Of a stretch of DNA of 47,674 bases, positions 1 to 7,482 are shown one piece after another (the first letter of the stretch is position 1; the number at the start of each line of letters is the position of its first letter). Location of the stretch: NCBI GenBank assembly GCA_023264975.1, contig JAHFUS010000030.1:1-47674 (forward strand). The letters run 5' to 3'. Source of the DNA: Actinomycetes bacterium (lineage in GTDB: Bacteria > Actinomycetota > Acidimicrobiia > Acidimicrobiales > GCA-2861595). Position numbers and translations under genes: made by a program. The notes under the pieces were generated by a model. The model did not search any database. It was given only the letters and a program-made list of their open reading frames with translations, and was not told where the DNA came from.

Positions 1-72
1 CTCGACCTCGCCGGGCTCGACAGCCTGTGGGACGAGGTCAAGGCGGCGGCCAGCACGGCGACTCCCGAGTAA
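1..72 (+). CDS. C-terminal end of a probable MazG-type nucleotide pyrophosphohydrolase (partial)
   Basis: Only the last 23 codons are in the window, ending LDLAGLDSLWDEVKAA plus a short tail and TAA at 70-72. An ending of the form 'LdsLWdevKa' and the position directly before eno fit the C-terminus of MazG, the enzyme that hydrolyses nucleoside triphosphates and often sits before eno in actinobacteria. This rests on a short tail and gene order only, so the name is tentative. The stop codon lies inside the left arm of the 39-bp palindrome at 66-104. Confidence 0.45.
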   Translation, partial: LDLAGLDSLWDEVKAAASTATPE

Positions 73-104
73 ATAGGGTGTCAAATTGACACCCTATTTA
101 CTCG
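66..104. terminator. Perfect 39-bp palindrome at the end of the upstream gene
   Basis: The arms CGAGTAAATAGGGTGTCAA (66-84) and its exact reverse complement (86-104) flank a single A at 85. As RNA this gives a long hairpin that contains the stop codon of the upstream gene. No run of T follows on either side, so it is not a textbook intrinsic terminator. It is AT-richer than everything around it. It could instead be an operator: the inner part GGGTGTCAA/TTGACACCC looks like a dimeric repressor site. I saw no second copy in the window. Confidence 0.6.
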
Positions 105-145
105 AAAGACGGCGGTTAGCGCTCGGGCTACCGGCGCGTCGTTGA

Positions 146-1887
<1,742 letters not shown>

Positions 1888-1910
1888 TTCAGCTTTTCGG
1901 GAAACGGCGG

Positions 1911-2366
1911 TCAGGGGGTGAGGTGGACCACGCCGGCCATGCCGTAGGCGAAGTGTTCCGGGAGGTGGCAGGCGTAGGTGACGGGGCCGGGGGACGACGG
2001 CGCCGTCCACGTGGTGGAGACGGTGGCGCCGGCGGGCACGCTGATCTCGCCGGGGAGCTCGCCGCGGTGGTGGGCCTCCCGGCCGACCTCGTGCTGCCGG
2101 TGGACCTCGGGCCCGCCCACGATGAACTCGTGGTCGATGGGGTCGAGGTTATGGATGACGAACCGCACGGTGGCGCCGGCCGGGACCGTCACCGAGGCCG
2201 GGGTGAAGCGGCTCTGGTGGGCGGTGATCTCGACCATCGTCGTTCCGGCCGCTGGGGCGTCCTCGCCGCCAGCCGCCGCGACCCCGAAAAGGATCGCAGC
2301 GGCGGCGGCGGCGACGAGGGCGGCGACCGCCCTCGCCCGCCGGCTCCGTGTGGCTGAGGGCGTCAC
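1911..2366 (-). CDS. Secreted or membrane-anchored cupredoxin (blue-copper domain)
   Basis: A 151-residue protein with an uncleaved or cleaved export signal (residues 11-31, Ala-rich) and a cupredoxin domain at about 42-150. Likely type-1 copper ligands are visible: H79 in the DHEF motif, then C133, H138 and M143 in YACHLPEHFAYGM, the usual Cys-x4-His-x4-Met spacing. It probably carries electrons or binds copper outside the membrane; the partner is unknown. The start is GTG at 2366, since no other in-frame start precedes it. Its possible ribosome-binding sequence GGAGGG lies inside a hairpin (2368-2396). It ends 23 bases from the end of ftsB, which faces it. Confidence 0.8.
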   Translation of the reverse strand: MTPSATRSRRARAVAALVAAAAAAILFGVAAAGGEDAPAAGTTMVEITAHQSRFTPASVTVPAGATVRFVIHNLDPIDHEFIVGGPEVHRQHEVGREAHHRGELPGEISVPAGATVSTTWTAPSSPGPVTYACHLPEHFAYGMAGVVHLTP

Positions 2367-2367
2367 T

Positions 2368-2396
2368 GGTGCACCATCCCTCCGGGATGTCGCACC
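2368..2396 (-). promoter_or_regulatory. Leader hairpin that includes the likely ribosome-binding site of the cupredoxin gene
   Basis: On the plus strand CATCCC (2375-2380), TCC, GGGATG (2384-2389) form a 6-bp stem with a 3-base loop. An outer 5-bp stem pairs GGTGC (2368-2372) with GCACC (2392-2396). On the transcribed strand the only purine-rich ribosome-binding candidate, GGAGGG, is in this loop and stem, about 12 bases before the GTG. The hairpin could also act as a weak terminator for the DUF2330 gene, which ends 35 bases upstream. Confidence 0.4.
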
Positions 2397-2430
2397 GGCG
2401 AGTCGCTCGTCGACCGTCCTCCCGGGCCGG

Positions 2431-3546
2431 TCATGACGACAGGCGCCTGGCGGCGATCACGACGCCGCCCAGGACGACGCTGCCGAGGGCCAGGGCGGGC
2501 CACGCCGGTCGGTCGGTGGGCCCGCCGTTGGTGACCGCGGTGGTGCCCTTGGTGCCGGTGAGCTGACCTTCGCCGACGTTGCGCTGGTCGTCCCGCCGCT
2601 GCTGGCGCTGGACGGCGGTGGCCGTCTCGTCGACCACCCGGTCGAAGTCGAACCGGGAGGGCCTGCCGCCGGTGGGGTTGATGGCCAGGTCGTGGTCGAG
2701 CTGGTCACGGGTGCCGTCGACCCGTAGGTAGGTGAGGTGCATGTTCCGGGGGATCCACTCCATGCCCTTGTCGGAGCGCAGATCGTCGAGCAGCGAGGTC
2801 GAAGCGGCTTCGCTGCGCTCGGTGCGCAGGCCGGCGCCGGCCAGCAGGGTGGGGCGCTCGTCGGTGAGCAGGTAGACGTCCGCCTCGACCCGCTCCTGCC
2901 CGGCCCGGCCCAGGCCCAGGATCTTGATGGGCACCCACGGGGTCTCGGTGGGAATGGTGAGGTGGATTGGCGTACCGTCGCCGATGCCCTGGCCGGACTC
3001 GCGGGCGGCGGTTGCGTCGAAGCGGGCGGCCATGAAAATGGGGCTGCGCCGGGCGTAGAAGTCGAGGACCTCGGGGGCGTCGGGGGTGAGGCCGAAGCCG
3101 TGCTCCCGGGCCCAGTCCCCCACCGCCTTGCCGCCGCCTTCCAGGACGGTGATGTCGAGGGCGTCGATACGGGCCTCCAGGATGACCTTGGCCGGAGCGG
3201 GGGCGGCGGCCAGGGCGGCGGTGTCCCCTGCGGCCGAGCGCTCGAGGACCGGCTGGGTCTCCCGCTGGAGGCGCTGCAGCGTCCAGTCCCCGCCCCGCTC
3301 CACCTTGGTGGGGATACCGGGAAGCGGCACGATGGAGCCGACCTCGGCGCCCCCGCCGGCGAACTGGAACGACGTCACGTAGTGCTCGAAGCCGCCGGTA
3401 TAGGCGGCAAGGGTGCTGGTGCGCAGCAAGCGCACCGTCCCGTTCGGTGCGACCAGGCCCCCGCAGGCGGCGGCCGGTCCGGCGGTGAGCAGGGTGACGG
3501 CGAGGGCGATGCCCACGCCGGCGGCGGCAGTCAGGAATTTGCGCAT
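2431..3546 (-). CDS. DUF2330-family secreted, membrane-anchored protein
   Basis: A 371-residue protein with a signal peptide (MRKFLTAAAGVGIALAVTLL, then TAGPAAACGG), a long extracellular domain and one C-terminal membrane span (WPALALGSVVLGGVVIAA) followed by RRLSS. The start ACGGLVAP followed by a beta-rich region fits the DUF2330 family, whose function is unknown. The ACGG after the signal could be a lipobox-like or disulfide cysteine; only one cysteine is obvious, so a lipid anchor is possible but not clear. I chose the ATG at 3546 because it puts the signal peptide at the N-terminus; a GTG 15 bases upstream would also work. It lies in a five-gene minus-strand run. Confidence 0.7.
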   Translation of the reverse strand: MRKFLTAAAGVGIALAVTLLTAGPAAACGGLVAPNGTVRLLRTSTLAAYTGGFEHYVTSFQFAGGGAEVGSIVPLPGIPTKVERGGDWTLQRLQRETQPVLERSAAGDTAALAAAPAPAKVILEARIDALDITVLEGGGKAVGDWAREHGFGLTPDAPEVLDFYARRSPIFMAARFDATAARESGQGIGDGTPIHLTIPTETPWVPIKILGLGRAGQERVEADVYLLTDERPTLLAGAGLRTERSEAASTSLLDDLRSDKGMEWIPRNMHLTYLRVDGTRDQLDHDLAINPTGGRPSRFDFDRVVDETATAVQRQQRRDDQRNVGEGQLTGTKGTTAVTNGGPTDRPAWPALALGSVVLGGVVIAARRLSS

Positions 3547-3621
3547 GCCGGTTGGACGCACCCGCGCCCCGGTCCGGTTCCCGGCTTTCGGTCGTGCGCC
3601 GCGGTGGGGGCCTCGCGGCTG

Positions 3622-4620
3622 TCAGGCGTCAGGCTTGCGGCGGGGCTTGCGGGGAGCAGGGCGGCGGTCGTCGGGGCGGGCGGCGAGGGGGTCGTCGGCC
3701 GGGACCCGCCCCTCGGGGATGCGCCCCCACAGGTCGTCGGGCGGGGGTGCCGGGACGGGCCGGGGCCGCTTCGGGCGGGCGGGCTTCGCACCACGGCCCT
3801 TTCCCGGCCTTGCTGCGGGCACAGGGCCGTCGGGCATCAGCGCCTTGCCACCGGCGGCGGGTGCCTTCGGCCGCGGCGCGCGCCGGGTGGCAGCAGAAGG
3901 CCCGGCCGCCCCAGCCTCAGTACGAGCCGGGGGCGGGTCGACGCGGAGGTCCTCGGCGCGGTCGAGCCCCGGCTCCACCGCCGAGGAGGGTTCGTCCGCC
4001 CGCAAGGTCCGCCCACGCGGTCCCGACCGCCGCCGGGCGATGGCCGCCTTCGCCCCTCCGGCGTGTTCCGCCAGCCGGCGGGCGGCGCCGCCCCCCGGCG
4101 CAGGCACCGGCGGCCGGGCGGGCGGCCCGAAACGGATCCGCTCGACGAGGGCGGGTACGGCCATGACGGCCAGAGCGACGGCGAAGGCGGTGAGCGTCAC
4201 AAGCAGCGGCAGGAGGGAGTACGAGGCCGGCTCCACCGCCGGCAGCGCCACCGGCACCACCTCCGGTGTGGTGTCGGGCGGCACCGTGATGGGTGCGGGC
4301 GTGGTAGGCACCTCGGTGGACGAAGTGGTCGCGTCGGGAGACGTCGTGGTGGTGCTGGCTCGGGGACGGGTCGTCGGAGCGGTGGCCACGGCGATCGTCG
4401 GCACCGGCTGGGCCGGCGCCGCCACCGTGGTGGGCGCCGCCGTGGTGGGCGGTTGCGTAGGGGGCGGCGTCGGGGGCGCGGTGGGAAGCGTGGGCAGCAG
4501 CTGCCCGGCGGCCGGCGGCGTCCCCGGTGCCCCGAGCGACAGCACGAGGACGAGCAGGAGGCCTCCGCCGGCGGCGGCCGGCGCGAGAAAGCGGCCCCTG
4601 GCGACCGACGGGCGGGGCAT
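3622..4620 (-). CDS. Pro/Thr-rich membrane protein with a basic cytoplasmic tail, unknown function
   Basis: A 332-residue protein I do not recognise. In order: a first hydrophobic segment at about 13-30 (signal anchor or cleaved signal), a low-complexity Pro/Thr/Ala stretch at about 40-125 that would sit outside the cell, a membrane span at about 135-160 (LLPLLVTLTAFAVALAVMAV), and a 165-residue Arg/Pro/Ala-rich tail that is probably cytoplasmic. Extracellular Pro/Thr-rich stalks are common in actinobacterial wall-spanning proteins. The ATG at 4620 lies 14 bases after the ferredoxin stop, which suggests one transcript. Confidence 0.6.
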   Translation of the reverse strand: MPRPSVARGRFLAPAAAGGGLLLVLVLSLGAPGTPPAAGQLLPTLPTAPPTPPPTQPPTTAAPTTVAAPAQPVPTIAVATAPTTRPRASTTTTSPDATTSSTEVPTTPAPITVPPDTTPEVVPVALPAVEPASYSLLPLLVTLTAFAVALAVMAVPALVERIRFGPPARPPVPAPGGGAARRLAEHAGGAKAAIARRRSGPRGRTLRADEPSSAVEPGLDRAEDLRVDPPPARTEAGAAGPSAATRRAPRPKAPAAGGKALMPDGPVPAARPGKGRGAKPARPKRPRPVPAPPPDDLWGRIPEGRVPADDPLAARPDDRRPAPRKPRRKPDA

Positions 4621-4634
4621 CGACCGCGCCCGTC

Positions 4635-4838
4635 TCAGGCCGAGCCCTCGACGACAACCGAGATGGTGGCGGTGGGACACTCGTCGGCAGCCAGCTGGAC
4701 CTCCTCTAACGTGCCGCCGGCAGGGTCGATGATGGTGACGGTGAGGTTGTCGTCGAGCGCGAACACGCCGGGCGCGGCGTGCGTGCAGCACTTCGACCCG
4801 ATGCACCGGGCCCGCTGGAGGCGGATCTCGAACGTCAC
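4635..4838 (-). CDS. Small 3Fe-4S ferredoxin
   Basis: A 67-residue soluble electron carrier. The cluster cysteines are C12 and C18 in RCIGSKCCTHAAPGVF (C-x5-C spacing) and C54 in DECP near the end, the pattern of single-cluster 3Fe-4S ferredoxins that often serve cytochromes P450. An extra cysteine at 17 could in principle change cluster type. No P450 or reductase gene is near, so the partner is unknown. The start is GTG at 4838; no strong ribosome-binding sequence precedes it. It is too short to be noticed easily and is embedded in a longer open frame that runs to 5177. Confidence 0.75.
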   Translation of the reverse strand: MTFEIRLQRARCIGSKCCTHAAPGVFALDDNLTVTIIDPAGGTLEEVQLAADECPTATISVVVEGSA

Positions 4839-4881
4839 GGGCGGCGCACGGCGGAGATCGGGACGGGCGGCCGGGACGGCG

Positions 4882-5235
4882 TCAGTTGTAGCCGAGCTCG
4901 AGCGGCGGGCGCAGGTCGACGCCTTCGTCGGCCAGGCCCCGCTCGAGGCGGGCCCGTTCGAGATGGGTGAGCAGGCGGGTGCCGACGAACAGGTCGAGCG
5001 GTGGCGCGCTGGGCAGCCGCAGGAGGTTGGCCGCCACCACCAGGGCCTCGTCATAGGCGTACATGGCGGCATTCCACCCACCCGGCGTGCCCGGCGTGAG
5101 CTCGCCCGTGGCGCCGTGGGACGGCAGGTGGGAGCGGATCGTGCGCAGCTCGTAGGCCAAGCCGTCGATGGCCGCATCGACAGACACGCCCATCTCGGCG
5201 GCCAGTCCCTCGATCGTCTTTCGGGGCTCTCTCAT
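4882..5235 (-). CDS. Conserved-looking small soluble protein, unknown function
   Basis: A 117-residue protein starting MREPRKTIEGLAAEMGVS. I do not recognise it. It looks helical and soluble, with no signal or membrane span; GLAAEMGVSVDAAIDGLAYE resembles a short helix-turn-helix-like segment, but that is only an impression. The ATG at 5235 is preceded by an open frame that continues far upstream without protein-like composition, so I start here. It is the first gene of the minus-strand block and is divergent from the gene at 5389, with 153 bases between them that must hold both promoters. Confidence 0.6.
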   Translation of the reverse strand: MREPRKTIEGLAAEMGVSVDAAIDGLAYELRTIRSHLPSHGATGELTPGTPGGWNAAMYAYDEALVVAANLLRLPSAPPLDLFVGTRLLTHLERARLERGLADEGVDLRPPLELGYN

Positions 5236-5388
5236 GCGATCGCTGCGTCCAGACTCGTCCCGGCACGTTCGCCCCGATCTTACGCCATAGCCGCATTTCG
5301 AACGGGCGCGGGGGGAAGGTTTCCAGCCGCTAGCGTCCGGGCTGGAGCGACCGCCTGCCGCCATCCGCTCACCCCAGGAGGTCCGGTC

Positions 5389-5742
5389 ATGGAGACAGCC
5401 AACCACGACGCAGATCCGACCATCGACCCCACCGGCGACCCCACCGGCGACCCGGTGACCGGCCCATCGGGCACCAACGGCGAGGGAGCATCGGACATCT
5501 ACAACGCCGACGCACCGCCGTTCCCGGAGCTTCCGGAGACGCCGAAGAAGGCGCCTTCCATGCCGGGTGGGGGTGCCGGCGCCGCCCCGGTCGACGCCGG
5601 CGGCGCGGGGAACCGCCAGGTGCGGGCGCGGGCGGGGGCGGCCGTCCTTGTCTCGCTGCTCGCCGTCCTGTTCCTCCGCCGTCGCCGTCGCCGTCGCCGT
5701 CATCGCAGCGGCCCGGTGGCGCGGCACGCACGGAGGTCGTAG
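5389..5742 (+). CDS. Small single-span membrane protein with poly-Arg tail
   Basis: A 117-residue protein with a clear ribosome-binding site (AGGAGG at 5377-5382) before the ATG at 5389. It has an acidic Asp/Pro/Thr/Gly-rich N-terminal part with short DPTGDPTGDP repeats, a Pro/Gly linker, one membrane span at about residues 80-95 (GAAVLVSLLAVLFL) and a run of eight arginines, so the N-terminus should face outside. The Arg run is coded by a GCCGTC hexamer repeat (5678-5701). I do not recognise a family. Its stop codon lies between the ribosome-binding site and the start of the DUF501 gene, so the two genes are probably coupled. Confidence 0.6.
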   Translation: METANHDADPTIDPTGDPTGDPVTGPSGTNGEGASDIYNADAPPFPELPETPKKAPSMPGGGAGAAPVDAGGAGNRQVRARAGAAVLVSLLAVLFLRRRRRRRRHRSGPVARHARRS

Positions 5743-5744
5743 AG

Positions 5745-6185
5745 CTGGACGACGACGAGCGGGTCGAGGTCCTCTTGGGCCGGGCCCCGAGAGCGGCGTA
5801 CGACGTCGTCGTGCGCTCGCCGAGCGGTGCGCCGGTGGTGATTCGCAACGCCCCGCTGCTCGACGACGGCACTCCAATGCCCACCCGATACTGGCTGGTG
5901 GGCCCCGCCGAGCGCGAGGCGGTCTCGCGCCTCGAGGCAGGAGGCGGGGTGAAGGCGGCCGAAGCGGCCGTCGACCCCGGCGCCCTCGTTGCCGCCCACC
6001 GGCGCTACGCAGCCGAGCGGGACGGCGACCTCGACGCGGACCACAACGGTCCCCGCCCGGCCGGCGGCGTGGGCGGCACCAGGCAGGGTGTCAAGTGCCT
6101 GCACGCCCACTACGCCTGGTTTCTGGCCGGCGGGGACGACCCTGTCGGTCGGTGGGTGGCCGAGCGGCTGGCCGGTCCCGCATGA
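5745..6185 (+). CDS. DUF501 protein, apparent CTG start
   Basis: A 146-residue protein of the DUF501 family, which in actinobacteria usually lies between ftsB and ppx and has no known function. Recognisable blocks are LLGRAPRAAYDVVVRSPSGA at the N-terminus, APLLDDGTPMPTRYWLVGP, an Ala/Glu-rich helix with SRLEAGGGVK, and GVKCLHAHYAWFLAGGDDPVG near the end. Family members have about ten residues before the LGR motif. In this frame no ATG, GTG or TTG lies there; the first is TTG at 5775, inside LGR. A CTG at 5745 sits 8 bases after GGAGG (5732-5736) and gives the expected N-terminus LDDDERVEVLLGR. The stop overlaps the ppx start. Confidence 0.8.
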   Translation: MDDDERVEVLLGRAPRAAYDVVVRSPSGAPVVIRNAPLLDDGTPMPTRYWLVGPAEREAVSRLEAGGGVKAAEAAVDPGALVAAHRRYAAERDGDLDADHNGPRPAGGVGGTRQGVKCLHAHYAWFLAGGDDPVGRWVAERLAGPA

Positions 6186-7102
6186 GCGGGCCGCCGGTCG
6201 CCGCCATCGACTGTGGCACCAACTCGACCCGCCTCCTGGTGAGCGACGGCGAGGGCCGTCCACTGGTGCGGCGCATGACCATCACCCGCCTGGGCCAGGG
6301 CGTCGACGCCTCCCGCCGCCTCCACCCCGACGCGTTGGCGCGTGGTACGGCCGTGCTGGCCGACTACCGCCGGGTGATCCAGGAGCACGGTGTGGAGCGG
6401 GTGCGGATGGTGGCCACGTCCGCCGTGCGCGACGCCGCCAACCGGGACGAGTTCATGGACGCGGCCGAGGCGGCGGCGGGCACCCGCCCCGAGCTTCTGG
6501 ACGGCGACGAGGAGGGAAGGCTCTCGTTCCGGGGCGCCACCAGCGGCCTCGACCCGGCCGGCGGCCCCTTCCTCGTGGTCGACATCGGTGGCGGTTCCAC
6601 CGAGTTCGTGGTGGGCAGCGACGAGCCGGTCGGCGTCATCTCGGTCGACGTGGGCTGCGTCCGCATGACCGAGAGGTACCTGCACACCGACCCGCCGTCG
6701 CCACTCGAGCTGTCGCAGGCCGTTTCCGTAATGCACGCCCACCTCGATGACGTGAAGCGAGAGGTGCCCGAGGCCAGGGGCGCGGTGCGGCTGGTCGGCC
6801 TGGCCGGCACCGTCACCACCATGGCGGCCGTCGAGATGGGCCTGCACGAGTACGACCCCGGGCGCATCCACCACTTCGAGCTCACCAGGGCGGCGGCCGA
6901 GGACGTCTTCCGTACCCTCGCCACCGAGCGGCGCTCCGACCGGGTCCACAACCCTGGGCTGGAGGAGGAGCGGGCCGACGTGATCGTCGGCGGCGCCGTG
7001 ATCCTGGTGACGATCATGCGCCACTTCGACTTCGCCTCGTGCCTGGTGTCCGAGGCGGACATCCTCGACGGTTTGGTGCTGTCGCTGCTCGACCCCGTCT
7101 AG
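6182..7102 (+). CDS. ppx: Exopolyphosphatase / guanosine pentaphosphatase family protein
   Basis: A 306-residue cytoplasmic enzyme of the Ppx/GppA family, which removes phosphate from the ends of polyphosphate or converts pppGpp to ppGpp. Family motifs of the ASKHA fold are present: AAIDCGTNSTRLLVSDGEG at the N-terminus (first phosphate loop), VDIGGGSTEFVVG near residue 137 (second loop) and GLAGTVTTMAAVE near 205. It has the short, single-module length normal for actinobacteria, without the C-terminal HD-like part of the E. coli enzyme. ATG at 6182 overlaps the DUF501 stop by four bases. The gene ends tail to tail with the response regulator, sharing the last bases (7099-7102). Confidence 0.9.
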   Translation: MSGPPVAAIDCGTNSTRLLVSDGEGRPLVRRMTITRLGQGVDASRRLHPDALARGTAVLADYRRVIQEHGVERVRMVATSAVRDAANRDEFMDAAEAAAGTRPELLDGDEEGRLSFRGATSGLDPAGGPFLVVDIGGGSTEFVVGSDEPVGVISVDVGCVRMTERYLHTDPPSPLELSQAVSVMHAHLDDVKREVPEARGAVRLVGLAGTVTTMAAVEMGLHEYDPGRIHHFELTRAAAEDVFRTLATERRSDRVHNPGLEEERADVIVGGAVILVTIMRHFDFASCLVSEADILDGLVLSLLDPV

Positions 7103-7482
7103 CCCCCGTTGGTGACCCACTGCTCAAGAGCGGCTCGCAACTCGCGGACACTCAACGGCTTCGTGAGGTAGACGTCCATCCCCTTGGCTATGGCCGCGTC
7201 GCCGTCACCCTCCATGGCACGTGCACTGAGGCCGATTATCGGTGTGCGGGCACGGTGGCTCTCAACTTGGCGGCGGCGAATCTCCACCGTCGCCTGGAAC
7301 CCGTCCATCCGCGGCATCTGACAGTCCATGACCACCGCGTCGAACTCGCCCGTCGCCTCGGCGTCGACGGCTTCACGACCGTCGGTGACGCACACCACCT
7401 GGTAGCCGAGCTTTTCGAGGATGCCCTGGGTCGCCAGCCGGCTCAGCCTGTGGTCCTCGGCCAGAAGGATTCGCTGCGCCAT
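7099..7482 (-). CDS. Receiver-only response regulator
   Basis: A 127-residue single receiver domain with no output domain, like CheY or DivK. Visible features: acidic pocket AEDH near the N-terminus, phospho-acceptor Asp in VVMDCQMPRMDGF, the Ser of LSARA, and the conserved Lys in YLTKPLS. I chose ATG at 7482 because GGAGG lies 6 bases before it; two further ATGs (7488, 7500) are in frame. The start lies inside the end of the histidine kinase gene, and the two overlap by 110 bases in different frames. It is probably a phosphorylation partner of that kinase and may act as a shuttle to other proteins. Confidence 0.88.
   Translation of the reverse strand: MAQRILLAEDHRLSRLATQGILEKLGYQVVCVTDGREAVDAEATGEFDAVVMDCQMPRMDGFQATVEIRRRQVESHRARTPIIGLSARAMEGDGDAAIAKGMDVYLTKPLSVRELRAALEQWVTNGG

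Noticed and set aside
2737-5388. A very long plus-strand open frame (over 880 codons) opposite the DUF2330 to unknown-protein block.
   Set aside because: Its product is Gly/Arg-rich with no domain, and it lies antisense to five genes with signal peptides, cluster cysteines and membrane spans. In GC-rich DNA stops are rare, so such frames are expected. Only its last part (from 5389) is protein-like.
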